A stretch of 64,000 bases of DNA from Cavenderia fasciculata (lineage: Eukaryota > Evosea > Eumycetozoa > Acytosteliales > Cavenderiaceae). How positions within the stretch are numbered: the stretch's first letter is position 1; each line of letters starts with the position of its first letter. A program made the position numbers and the translations under genes. Location of the stretch: NCBI RefSeq assembly GCF_000203815.1, contig NW_004457639.1, forward strand, positions 1,178,001-1,242,000, in the 5' to 3' direction. Under the pieces are notes generated by a model. It saw nothing but the letters and a program-made list of their open reading frames with translations. It did no database searches and was not told the origin of the DNA. Shown piece by piece: positions 51,940 to 63,096 of the stretch.

Positions 51940-53579
51940 TAAATAATAATACTTTCGCCAAAACAACATCAAAAGATCAACCATCAAATCAAAATGTTTT
52001 AGAGAACAAACATACAATTAGTAATTCCAAGGCAAAGATCAACAACAACAATCCTACAGGAGCAGATAAAGCTATTAGTAACCCCAATGTTCCTAAACCA
52101 ACAAATAATAATAATAATAGTAATAATAATAATAATAATCATAGAAATAATAATAATAATAATAATACTTTGACCAAAACAACATCAACATCAACAACAA
52201 CAACAACAAATGATCAAAACAAATCTACTATAGATATTATGGGTGCTCTTTCCAAGGAAAAGATCAACAACAATCCCACAGGAACAGATAAAGGAATTAG
52301 TAACCCCAATGTTCCCAAACCAACAAATAATAATAGTAATAATATTAATAATAATAATAATATTTTCAGCAAAACTACAACAACTGACCATTGATTATCC
52401 ACCAGGTACTGTTTCTCCAAAGAAACAAGCACCTCCTTGTCAATATTTTCCAAAGATAGTCCATTGGAATGCCACCATCTTCCCTTTCTCCCAAAACCAC
52501 TGTTTCCAAAGGTGGTCCCACATACCATATCACCCGTCCCCCCTCCACCTCCTCTACAAAATACAAACCCCCAGATTGTTCATCCAAAACCTTCTACTAT
52601 ACCCGAAGTTGAAATTGATGAAAGTAGAGAGCCCAAGAGAAAAAGGAAAATCAAGATTCCTAAAGTGAAGATGGAACCAAAGTCGTCTGTTCCAGATTTA
52701 GAAATAGAAGAACGTCCAAAAAAGATTGTCAAGATACCTTGTATCGATGTAGAGGTTCCAGATGCACCGCCAACATCCACTTCCACATCTATGCCCATTC
52801 CAAAGGTGAAAATAGAACCACCTGATGATGTTGATGATTTCAAGAAAATCCCAACCGTTAAAATAGAACCAAAAGACAAACATACAACTCCATCCAAACA
52901 ACCAAAACAACAATCATTTTTCGATAATCAACAACTACAACGACAAAAAGAAGAGGAAAGACAACTACAACAACAACATGAAGATCTAGAACTACAGAGA
53001 TACCAACAACTTCAACAACAAAAACAACAACAACTCCAGAAACAAAAAGAGTATTTGCTACAAAAAGAAGAAAAACAAAGAAACCAACAATTACAAAAAC
53101 AAAAAGAGTATCAACAACAACAAGAAGAGGAAAAAGAAAGAAACAAACAACTCCAAAAACAAAAAGAGTATCAACAACAACAAGAAGAAAAAGAAAGATT
53201 CGAACTACTCCAGAGACAAAAAGAGTACTTTCAACAAGAAAAATTTAAACTATATCAAATTATAAAAGAAAAACAACGAGAATATGAACAAAAATACCAA
53301 GATAATCAACAACCACAACAACCATTGGTAGATTATCAAGATGATCACAGTTGCGAGTATTGTCTTAGTAGACCAGATATCAACGAGATACCATACGACA
53401 TGCCACATGATCACACCACCAACCCATTTGAAAGATGTTTTTGTGTAGTCTGTGTAGACAAGAGAACTTATATTGAATTGTTTGGTTGTCATTATCATCC
53501 AGATAATGTTCGCAGTCGTTATACACCAACTACTCCAACTCCACCAAAAAGAAAAAGAGCTCCAGCAAAAAAGAAATGA
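50284..53579 (+). pseudogene. His-Cys-box zinc-loop (I-PpoI-like) protein with long repeat tail, frame-disrupted
   Basis: Starting at ATG 50284, a Pro/Lys-rich segment leads to the zinc-loop domain (KSSRCVVYP ... HHFAFMQEHGRKE ... SICSTKNCVNPRHLV ... RTRAGCHN ... VCKHEPPCIPTF), which ends near 51020. Zinc ligands match I-PpoI spacing (C-x4-C-x4-H-x14-C, then C-x-H-x3-C). Beyond this the frame shifts near 51020, 51500, 51645 and 52400, passing through an Asn-rich tail with three repeats. It then enters a 380-codon open stretch with proline, acidic and Gln-rich coiled-coil parts, ending in a Cys/His cluster (CEYC, CFCVVC, CHYH) and a basic tail. The last part may instead be a separate gene. The copy as written cannot make one protein. 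Confidence 0.7.
51533..52335 (+). repeat. Three degenerate repeats of ~130 bp in the tail of the first zinc-loop copy
   Basis: Units at about 51533-51680, 51973-52105 and 52211-52335 each contain GATCAA(C/A), AAGGCAAAGATCAACAAC-like and CC(T/C)ACAGGA(G/A)CA segments and end in ATTAGTAACCCCAATGTTCC. They code for QNVLE..., KINNNPTG and ISNPNVPKPTN and are separated by AAT/ACA simple repeats. The first unit has lost one base, which breaks the frame. Confidence 0.8.
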
Positions 53580-54021
53580 AACAAAAAAAAATAAATAAAT
53601 CATTTTGTTTTGAAGAAGTGATGAATGATCATCCAAACATATAAAATATAAATCACTTTAAAATTTAAATCATGATGATCAACAAATATTGGTATTGTGA
53701 TCGATCATATTTAATGGGATCTAGTTGCAAGACAACTCATTAGATAACAAGACAACTCATTCATCTGTTAAAAATTATCGATTACAAGAAGAAGAAGAAA
53801 GAAAGAAAGATGTTATTGGTTGGTTAAACTTTATTTTTTATATTCACAGTTTTATCAACTCACCCCAATCTCTAAACAACCATTTAATTTATTATTATAG
53901 TAATATAATAAAATGTGGTGTTAGCGCACAGAGAGAGAGAGCAAGAGAGAGAGGCGTTAATTAATTATGTAAATTGGTTTGGTTGCGCACAAAGAAATCA
54001 TTATTTTTACTTGTTAAGTAG
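53580..54021. other. Intergenic between zinc-loop paralogs
   Basis: AT-rich; contains a short direct repeat CAAGACAACTCATT (about 53727 and 53750) and GAGA-rich sequence near 53930-53950. No gene supported. Confidence 0.55.
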
Positions 54022-55232
54022 ATGATTGTTGACTTTAATAGTCTACCATCATATACTAGAATTCCTATCTTTCGCAACCCTCAACCTCCTCCTCGTCCTC
54101 TTCATTTATTCCCTCTTGCTCCTAGTGTAACTGAAATGGGCGACGATGATGAAGAACCAACAAGCAGCAGTACTGCTCAGGTATGTTTTACACTTAATAA
54201 TACGATAACAGAGACAATAATAATACAATACAATGTACTCACTCTCTATTAATTATATAGGAATCCGATGATTCATCTGAAGGTGACACTACCCCAGTGA
54301 CCAAGAAAACTCGCAAATCAACCAAATCAAAAAAGAGTGATAGTGACAAAAGTGATAGTGACAATAGTGATAGTGAAAAGATTGATAATACAAATAGTGA
54401 TACTAATAGTGATCCTACTATTAGAAAAAAGATTACTCGCCCACGTATCAATCCTACTGCTCAAATTCCACCCACATTTGAACCCCTTGATGTGTCGGAT
54501 ATCAATGAGAGCCAATTCACTAAACTCAAAGGATTACTCAATGACAACAAAGTTTTGGGAGACTCTACATTCAACTCTTCAAGATGTGAGGTATATCCAG
54601 ACAATTCTTTTTACAAAACACCTTCTTCCATCAAACCTCAACACGTAGCATTCATGGCTCACCGTGGAAGATTGGAAACAGGATTGATTCCCAAAACCAA
54701 ATCGCCAGACAACATGTGCATCTCCAAATTATGTTGTACCGCTGGTTGCATCAACAAAGACCATATTCTCTCAGAAACACACAAGATCTCTAAATCTAGA
54801 GGTGAATGTCACACCACGATCAAGGATATATTAAAGAAACAACTCAAGACACAAGACAGAAAAATTTCAGCAACCATCAAGCTTTGTCCTCACGAGCCCA
54901 AATGTATTCCAACATTTACCAATGGTTATCAAAAGGATGAAAGTGAAGAGGAAGATGGTAATCAACAACAAACTGTCAAAAGAAAACGTATTCCCAAGGA
55001 AAAGGTAAAGTCAACAACAACAACAAACAAACAAGCTTTGAAAAAGACAAAGTATCCTCAAGATGAAGTAGAAGTGGTAAAGACAAGTTCAGGTCAGACC
55101 ATTATCAACGTTACAATGCACTCTCAAAATGTTTTTATTATGGCAGACAATGATAACTTTGGTGGGGTTATTAATCGTTTAGTCTCTCAAGCCAGACCAC
55201 CAACAAATGGACAATCTATTTCAAACAAATAA
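54022..55232 (+). CDS. His-Cys-box zinc-loop protein, catalytic His replaced, 376 aa
   Basis: Exon 1 is 54022-54180, the intron ends TATATAG at 54260 and exon 2 is 54261-55232; phase-0 join. After an acidic Ser/Asp/Lys-rich segment, the domain spans about residues 140-280: SSRCEVYP (first zinc Cys), QHVAFMAHRGRLE, KLCCTAGCINKDHIL, SRGECH, and LCPHEPKCIPTF. Counting from the first Cys of the box, ligand spacing equals that of I-PpoI. The residue two before that Cys (catalytic His98 in I-PpoI) is Lys, and the Asn119 position is Ser. The C-terminus has acidic/Lys stretches and a conserved INVTMHSQNVFIM motif shared with the next paralog. Likely a nuclear DNA-binding protein, probably not a nuclease. 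Confidence 0.85.
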
Positions 55233-55906
55233 TAATAATCTTTTACAACATCAATCTTTTTAAATTTAATCAAAATAATAAATGTTTCTAATCAAATATT
55301 TCCATTGAAGTATCATGACAAACTAAAAACGAATCTCTATTAATATACCTATTCTAGTACAGCAAAACAAGACAACATTTTGATAAAAATTAATGGTAGA
55401 TGGTACCACAATTGGTTAAACTTAATTTATTTTATTTTATTTTATGTATGTCTGACAGTCCCGTTGGTGGAATACGTTTAGTCCATCAAGTTAGACCAAC
55501 AAATACCAAATGGTCTATCTATTTCCATTAATAAAACTTTATATAGTCTTTATTCTTTTTTTTTTTTTTTTTTTTTGAATCTATTACATACAAAGAGATC
55601 TGTTTAAACATCACTAATAGCTATCACTCTTCATCACAACGATAGCAACCTCAACTATTTGTCGATATGATGATGAGGTGACAGAGGGAGACCAGACACA
55701 CTCGAACATCGATAAAATTATTGGATGAGATGAAGAAGATTGGTCATGGTTAAACTTTTTATTCACCTCCATCTTCTAATTTGACAAGCATTATCATAAA
55801 AGTGAGGAGTTAACAACATCAAGTTTGTATATAAATTGGTGCACATAGCCAAAGAAATGGTCATCATTATCATCATTATTTTATTCAAGTACAACTAGCT
55901 CAAGAG
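55233..55906. other. Intergenic between zinc-loop paralogs
   Basis: AT-rich with a T run at 55557-55576; includes the tail relic at 55461-55535. The last 150 bp precede the next gene and should contain its promoter. No other gene seen. Confidence 0.55.
55461..55535 (+). repeat. Relic of a zinc-loop gene 3' end
   Basis: Reads like the last codons of the 54022 gene: GGTGG-AAT--CGTTTAGTC, TCAAG-AGACCA, CCAACAAAT and (A/T)CTATCTATTTCCA-like segments follow in the same order as at 55160-55230, with small indels. It sits between that gene and the next paralog, mirroring the tail relics in the helical-repeat array. Confidence 0.65.
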
Positions 55907-57020
55907 ATGTTCAGTCTACTTCCCTCATACATGAGGAATCTTCTCGATACCCAATCCCCTACCCTCCCTCTTACACCTGGAAGTGAGACAGCTATTAAGA
56001 ATCCTACAATCACTATTCAAAAGGTATGTTCTACACTTTAAAAATTAAAAATCATTGATAAGAGCAATCAATTCAATTTATTTACACTTAGTATATTATT
56101 AGGATATTGAGGATTCATCACAATCTTTAGATGACACTATTGACGATATCTCTCAAGATATTGACTCTACTGTAAATCCACCAACCACTGGACTCGTTGC
56201 AGATAAAAACCTTAACGTGACGAAGATCACCGAGGAACACTTCACCAAACTCAAAGAATTACTCAAGGTCAACCGACTATTTGGAAATCCAACACTTAAC
56301 TCTTCAAGATGCGAGGTATATCCACAAAAGTCAATGGGATACCCTGCAGTCAAACCACAACACTTGGTATTCATGACTCACCATGGAAGACCGCAAGCAA
56401 GAATGATATCAAATGATACAGCCCGTGATAATTTATGCATTTCCAGTATATGTGGTACCACCTCATGCATCAACAAAGACCATATTCTGGCAGAGACAAA
56501 CAAGAATCACAATTCCAGAAGAGCTTGTCACAGAAAAGTAAAGGTAATCTTGAAGGGAAAGAACCAAGACAAAATTTTGGAGGTTGTAAACAGTTGTCCT
56601 CACAACCCCAAATGTTTACCAACTTTTATAGATGTCGATGATAAAGAGGAGAAAGAGAACGAGGAACAGGAACTGGTGCAAGATACAGATGAGATCGAGG
56701 AAGATGAAATTGAAGATGAAGAGGAACTGGTGCAGGATGAAGATGAAGATGAAGATGATGAAGAAATTGAAGTTGACAATCAACAATCAATTAAAAGAAA
56801 AAAAGCCCAACCATCCAATCAACAGACAAGATTGAAAAAGGTAAAGCATTCTAAGTGTGAGGAAATGGAGGCTACCGATTTGGATGCTGATTCTTGCACA
56901 ACAATTAATGTGACAATGCATTCTCAAAATGTATTTGTTCTCTCTAACAAGGACCACTTTATTGGTATCATTGATCGTTTACTCGTCTCTCAAGTTCCAT
57001 CAAAATCAATTAAAATTTAA
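55907..57020 (+). CDS. His-Cys-box zinc-loop protein, catalytic His replaced, 344 aa
   Basis: Exon 1 is 55907-56023 (MFSLLPSYMRNLLDTQ...), the intron ends ATTATTAG at 56102 and exon 2 is 56103-57020; phase-0 join. Domain landmarks: TKITEEHFTKLKELL, SSRCEVYP, QHLVFMTHHGR, SSICGTTSCINKDHIL, SRRACH and SCPHNPKCLPTF, i.e. all seven zinc-ligand positions plus the first Cys. The I-PpoI His98 position is Ser and the Asn119 position is His. An acidic EDEIEDEEELVQDED tail and a basic patch (IKRKKAQ) precede the conserved INVTMHSQNVFVLSNKDHF motif. The gene is intact, with the same two-exon layout as its neighbours. Confidence 0.85.
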
Positions 57021-57447
57021 TAAATTTTAAATTAATTATTTTTTTTTTTGCTCAAGCAATCGATGATCATTTTATTTATTAGGTATCAAAACAAACTATA
57101 AAATCAATTCAATTGTATAGATAGAATAATATTATCGAGTATGAATAGGTGTGTCATTTATTAGAGGAGAGAACAAAAGTTTGTTTACCACCATAACGTC
57201 ATTCTTATCATGATTATTGGTCAACTCTCTCTCTTTTTTGGTATAAAGTTTTATCAAACACACTCCTCTTCGTCGATCTTTTAATTTAGCGAACAACAAT
57301 GAAAGTGTGGTCAATATAGTGAGTAAATGGTGGATATTGGTTTAATTGGAAAGAAAGAAGAAGAAATCATCATCATCATCGTCATCGTCATTGTTTTACT
57401 TGCACACTACTTTACATAGTTACATAGTTTATTAAAGTGATATAGAA
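57021..57447. other. Intergenic / promoter of the fourth zinc-loop copy
   Basis: AT-rich, with a T run near 57041, CATCATCATC at about 57367-57390 and no supported gene. Confidence 0.55.
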
Positions 57448-59058
57448 ATGAGAAACATGTTTCTCCCTTCCTTTTTTAAATTTGGTCCAAGTGCTGGGGA
57501 CTCTTCTGCAGTAAGTATTGATATTATATATTATAATAACTTAATTACTGGTTTATGATCTAACCAATTAATTATAATTCATTAATATTAATATTCTTTT
57601 ATTCTTAATTATTATTGACTATAGAATGATCATGATGCCAAAATTAAAGTAGATAATGATGACAACAACTCATTTGACATGCAATCTCAATCATCTGAAT
57701 TTGCAACTCAAGAAGATGATGATGATAATGATACAATGAATCAAGCTACCCCAACCAAACCACAATCTGTATGTATACTACAGGTAGTTAAATATTACAC
57801 ATAAATGTTTACTTATCCATTCTTTTCGAAAGGAAACCATTGAACCTTCATTTCTATCTACCGGTAGCTCTACACTCCAAACAAATCGATCAAATGTTGG
57901 TACACATAGCAACGGTATCAAGAGAAACATTTGCACTCCTCCTCATACACCACCTACTACTCCATCGACCTATACCTCATTCACCACCTCCACCTCCTCT
58001 ACTGCCTCTACTGCACATAGCAACAGTATCAAGAGAAACATTCCTACTCCTCCTACTCCTCCTACTCCATCGACCTATACCTCACCACCACCTCCACCTC
58101 CTCTACGACCTCCACTACCCATATCAACGGTATCAAGAGAAACATTCCTACTCCTCCTACTCCTCCTCCTACTCCATCTACCTCTACATCCTCCACCAAC
58201 GCTGCCACTAGAAATCAAAGGACATTAGAAAAAGAGACAATTGGATTAAAGGGACCTACATCTAAAGCTAATGTTCATCTCAAAGTAACCAACATTACAG
58301 AGGAGCAATTGGGAGAGTTAATGCAATCGGTCGACTTGAATTCAGCTTTGGGAGACACTACGGAAAATGGACGTTGCATGGTATGTCACCATCGATCGAT
58401 TGGAGGTAAATTGGGATTAAATGTTCAACACTTGGCATTTATGAATCAAAAAGGAGTGGCTGAAACAAAAAAGATTCCCATCGTCAAATCGGCAAACAGT
58501 CTCTCAATCTCCACCATTTGTGCTACCAAGCAATGCATCAATCCACAACATCTTATCAGTGAAATCTCCATGAGTCACCGTACAAGAGTAAAGTGTCATG
58601 CCAAGATCAAGAGAATTTTGAAACTGTCTCCCAAGAAACTCCAAAGACAAAAGATTGTCAGTGTCATTGAAAAGTGTCCTCACAAACCTCAATGTCTTCC
58701 AACTTTACCATTTCACAAGGATAAAGTAGATCAAGAAAGTGACAGTGAAGAAGAAGAAGAAGAAGAAGAAAGTGACGATGAAGATGATGTTGAAAGTGAC
58801 AACGATGAAGAGGAAAGTGACAATGATGAAGAGGAAGGGGAAGAAGAAGAAGAAGATATGGAGAATCTAAAGTCGGTTAAAAGAAAAAGATCAAGAAACA
58901 ACCATCATGGCAAGAAAAAATCAAAGCGTGGAAAGAAAAGCATGATAGTGCATGTACAGAATATGTTTGTCCTCCCCGATCAAGACCATTTTGAAAATAT
59001 TATCAGTAAAGTCGTCAAAAAAGCATCAAAACAATCAACTCCAAGAAAGAGAAAATAA
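57448..59058 (+). pseudogene. His-Cys-box zinc-loop copy with one-base deletion in a coding minisatellite
   Basis: Exons 57448-57510, 57625-57768, and one starting at 57833 after GAAAG. The third exon first codes ETIEPSFLSTGSST and repeats like HSNGIKRN(I)(C/P)TPP, but near 58084 one base is missing relative to the first repeat (TCACCACC for TCATTCACCACC-type spacing), and the true frame resumes one register over through 59058. The domain follows intact: TNITEEQLGELMQ, GRCMVCHH, QHLAFMNQKG, TICATKQCINPQHLI, TRVKCH and KCPHKPQCLPTL. The His98 position is Thr and the Asn119 position is His. The end is strongly acidic then basic, with IVHVQNMFVLPDQDHF. It could be functional if the missing base is a sequencing fault. 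Confidence 0.75.
57890..58180 (+). repeat. Coding minisatellite of three ~120-bp units
   Basis: Units contain CATAGCAACGGTATCAAGAG, AAACATT(T/C), ACTCCTCCT runs and CCATCGACCTATACCTCA; the third is CATATCAACGGTATCAAGAG. Small length differences between units cause the frame break in the host gene. Confidence 0.85.
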
Positions 59059-60664
59059 TGAATTAATTTAATAATTAATTCTTTTGAACAGAATCCCTTC
59101 AAAGTTTATAAATACATATTTTACTTTTACACAATAAATAATATCATTCATTCAATTCATTTAAATTATTTCTTTATTTTTGTTATAGTTTTAATTTGTT
59201 TGGTAACGATTGATACTTCGATTGTCTTGCCGCCTCGGCGATCTAGACTTGAATTTTCCCAATCTCACCATAAATAAATTAATATAAAGTGAAGATATTT
59301 TAAAGAGGGAGAGATTTATGGTCTTTATTGAATAAAATTAAATACTTTTATTTACCGTTTGGTTATGTTTTATTAAGTGAGAACTCCGATCATTTGTTTT
59401 GCAAAAAAAATCAGGGTTTTTTTTTTAAAGTAATTCTTTTCCTGGTCTCTCCAATCGGGAAGAGTAGTACTCAAAAGTTACAAAGTTTTATTAATTATAC
59501 TTTTTAATTGACCAGCAAGAAATAAAGATTATCACAAGAAGAATTAAAGTTAATTTGTTCTGGGGGGTTTGTCCATGTCTATGATACATGTTATATGGAC
59601 GTTGATCATGTCATGAAGTACGATGTAAGAGAGAAAAAAAAAGGAGGTTTTTTTTTTTTTAAGCATCTCATTTCGTGGCATCCACCTGTAGGGTGGAGCA
59701 CTACTCTTTCGATTGCGAAGTTTTATTGATTGAAGTCTTTGTTTGACCAGCAATGGGAACTGAGTTTCCAAAGAAGAAACAAGTCCAATCTGTTTTTTGG
59801 GGTGCCAAATGTCTGTTCTATTTCCATCCAAGCAAAAATGGCAAGTCTTGGTGGGAGCTATTAGTTCTATTTGTTCATCAATACGACGGGAAGCTTCTTT
59901 ACCTGTTGAATCGAGTGGGGGCTGAACGGTTCTGTGAGTTACGATCCATAGTTCTTTTGTCAGATTAGTGACCAGATCGTGACTGTTGGAGGGAGTGCCC
60001 AGTGTCACCATCCATATGTATGTGTGTCGAGTAATGGTTGGTGGTTGTGTCTACACCATGATTATCTATCTTATATCGTTCTGTTGTTCGTATTGTTATG
60101 TTGTTGATTGATGTTTTGATGGGATGTTGATGATGTTCATTTCCAATTGTAATAGTAATGTGAATACTGTTTTCAAACTGTATTGACTTGTTGTAATGAT
60201 AATTAAATTCCACCTAAATTATTATTCCTATTGTTTCGATACTGTTTTACTACTGTATTGTGTTGATTAGAGAAGGAGATGGAGGAAGGAGCGAGATATT
60301 TTTTTTTTTTTGGTTATTTTTTTTATTTTTTGTTTTTTTTCTTGTTGGTGATCTTTGATATAGGCAGTGCTTATGCTCGCTCGCGCCCCTTATTTATAAT
60401 AATGATAATGATATAAATAATTGAACAAGGGGCACACTAGGGCAATTAGTTGTGGCTTTTAGTGAGTGTGAAAAGAAATAGTAATGTTGATAAAAGATAG
60501 TTGAAGATAGTTGATGATTGAGTGAAGTTCTATAGTACTCTATACGTAATTCTCTGTTTCTATCTCTTTCTCTCTATTACAGAAAAATTCCAAACTTAAA
60601 AAAAAAAAAAAAAAGGGGGCGCGGCGAAGCAGACTCAAATTTTATCCTAAGGGACATCAAAAAT
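59059..60664. other. Large intergenic zone with duplicated relic sequence
   Basis: About 1.6 kb. Two segments, at 59455-59520 and 59695-59755, share (A)AGTTTTATT(A/G)ATT...TTGACCAGCAA and look like diverged copies. A minus-strand frame at 60011-59550 codes a hydrophilic segment including TKTCHFCLDGNRTDIWHPKK; it starts within a region lacking splice signals and may be a relic of a mobile element or gene. An imperfect inverted repeat (GCCCCTTATTTATA ... TATAAATAATTGAACAAGGGGC) lies at about 60385-60433. T-rich and A-rich runs occur at 60300-60345 and 60598-60614. No confident gene. Confidence 0.45.
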
Positions 60665-60736
60665 TCCCTTTTGGTCTAGTGGTGAGGATTTTCGCCTGTC
60701 ACGCGAAAGGCCCGAGTTCAATTCTCGGAAGGGGAG
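60665..60736 (+). tRNA. tRNA-Asp (anticodon GTC), intronless
   Basis: Acceptor stem TCCCTTT pairs with AAGGGGA, the discriminator base is G (typical of tRNA-Asp), the anticodon arm is TTCGC-CTGTCAC-GCGAA, and the T arm is CCGAG-TTCAATT-CTCGG. The A box (TGGTCTAGTGG) and B box (GAGTTCAATTC) are good, and a T run follows at 60740-60744 as a Pol III terminator. It charges aspartate for GAC/GAT codons. In dictyostelids such genes attract TRE retrotransposons, but none is recognisable next to it here. Confidence 0.96.
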
Positions 60737-60914
60737 ATACTTTTTATTTGCACTACCACAAAATTTTTTTTTCCGCATCGCACTCTCCTATTGGTGATCT
60801 ATCGTTTTATCCAACTTTGGTTTATTTCTATCAAATCCACACACATAAAACCCTATTTATAAAAATTATCATATTTTTAAAAAAAAAAAAATTTGGCGCC
60901 AATGTCTCAGATCA

Positions 60915-63075
60915 ATGATTCAATATATTCAAAGAGATCATTTAAAGCTTCAAAAAACAATGGATACAGATACAAACATCAACAATAGATCAATAGATAA
61001 TCCTATAACAGTGATTGAAGAGTTATTTCAAAAGAACTGTCAATCTCTAGTTAATCAAACAAGATCATCACCATTTAATCAAAACACAGCAGCATCTGAA
61101 GAAGATGAACTAGAGAATCTAAACATTGTAAAGAAATGGGGTATTACAGATCACTTTGAAAAGCTACTAGCAGACGATGCGATCTATCAATCACTACCAC
61201 AAGTTAGATCAGTTAGTGAAAGTGATGCTAGTATTGGTAGATTGGTTCGAATGAAATGTATGGTACAAGATATCTTTGATCCTCAATTTTATAGTGGTCT
61301 ATGTAGAATTAAAAATACAAACACCAATCAAATTGTATGTTAGTATATTAATAGTATAATTGTAGTAATATTAAACCAACTATGATTTATTATTATTATT
61401 ATAGAGATATGAAACAAATGCATTTAAAAATAGTATAGAAAATATTGGTCAAGATGAAGTTATTGATCATCATTTTGAAGGTGTAACATTTGAAAGAGGG
61501 ATGTTATTTTGTATCCCTATTCCTTGTCAAAATAATTGGGCTGTTGGTGATTTGATTAATAATAATAATAATAATAACCAACAAGAAAAGGTAGAGGTAC
61601 CTGCAACAACAGAGAAAAAATCAACTAAAAGATCACTTGAAAATGATGATATACCAATGGTAGAAGAAATCAAAGAAGATGATCAAAAGATTAAAAAGAA
61701 TAATAATAATAATAATAATAATGATAGTACCACCACTTCAAAAGCAACTTCAACATCAATGTATGAAAAAGAATCAGAGATTAAAAAAGCATACAATTAT
61801 CCTATATCAGGGATTGATGGTCATTTATCACCATTTATTGTAAAGACATATGATGGAAAGGACCAAGAATTCAAGATTAATGAAATAGTAGAGTTTGTTG
61901 GAGTCGTTTCAAAGTTTAGTCCCTCTTCACCAACACTCGACAATAATGAACAGATTGACCAAATGACCGATATTTTAATGAATGGATTAGAGATTGAAGA
62001 TCAATCACATAAAATACCAGAAAGTCTAGTTCCACAACTTCATGCAATTGCATATCGTCAAATAGATCCATACCTCTTACCAAACTCTACAACTCCATTC
62101 AACAACAACAACAACAATAGTCAACAATCAACTAATCAACAACCAACCATTGAATCAATTTTAGAAATTAGAAAAGAATTGATCACATATCTAACCAATC
62201 AATTAAATGGAGATAGTACTGCAGCAGAATATTTCCTAGTCTATCTATTTTCAAAGGTATATTTGGTTGCACAAGGATTGTGTCTTGGTAATTTCTCGTT
62301 AAATGTGATCATCAATCAAAATGATCAAGAAATCGTAGACACGTTGGAAGAATTGTTGCAACAGTTGGTGTCTAGATCACATCGATTCAAGATGACTGTC
62401 GACAATTTAGATGACGGTGATATTATCCCATTCAAGGATTATGACCGTAACCGTATTGTATCTGGACTCTTGCAACTACCGAAAAACACTCATCTCATCA
62501 TTGACGAGACACAGTTGCGTGAAGGTACACTTCACAAACAAGGTCTAAGAAATCTTCAAGCCATCAAAGATTTGGCACTCTTTCAACGTGTCGAATATGA
62601 TTTTGAATATCATCCAATTGAAATTAAAACTGATATTCAATTATTAATTACTAGTTTTGGTAAATCTTTAACTCCTGTAAGTAAAAAAAAAAAAAAATAA
62701 TAATAATAATAATATTTTATTTATAAACTGTCCTCTTTTTTCTTTTATTTTTAGGCATTTTGTCAAGTTAAATTAAATAAAAAATCTTTAGAACAAATTA
62801 AAAAAGAAGAACCAAGTAAAGAGAAATTAAATCAATTTAGACAATATATTGGATTATTAATGAATAATGGATTAGAGGCATCAAGTCAACAAGTAACAAA
62901 AGCAATTGAGGATGATTTTGTTGGTACAAGACAAAGAGATCCAGATACTCCTCAAGAAATATTCCATTATTGGCTTACCTTGGCAAGAATATTGGCCATT
63001 TCATTTGGCGAGAAATCAATTTCACTTGAAAGATGGAATTATATGAAACAATTGGAACTAAAAAGAATTATTTAA
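60915..63075 (+). CDS. mcmbp: MCM-binding protein (MCMBP/ETG1)
   Basis: Exons 60915-61334, 61405-62676 and 62755-63075; both joins in phase, 670 aa (655 if the Met at 60960 is used; both ATGs are plausible). The protein matches the family from end to end: NPITVIEELFQKN near the start, RLVRMKCMVQDIFDPQFYSG, FCIPIPCQNNWA, SLVPQLHAIAYRQIDPYL, AAEYFLVYLFSKVY, DYDRNRIVSGLLQLPKNTHL, VEYDFEYHPIEI, and the C-terminal AIEDDFVGTRQRDPD and LERWNYMKQLE. Asn/Lys-rich inserts written as AAT/AAG repeats are dictyostelid-specific. MCMBP binds the MCM2-7 helicase in the nucleus and is needed for its assembly or unloading and for sister chromatid cohesion. Confidence 0.94.
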
Positions 63076-63096
63076 ATAAAATTATATATATTTAAT

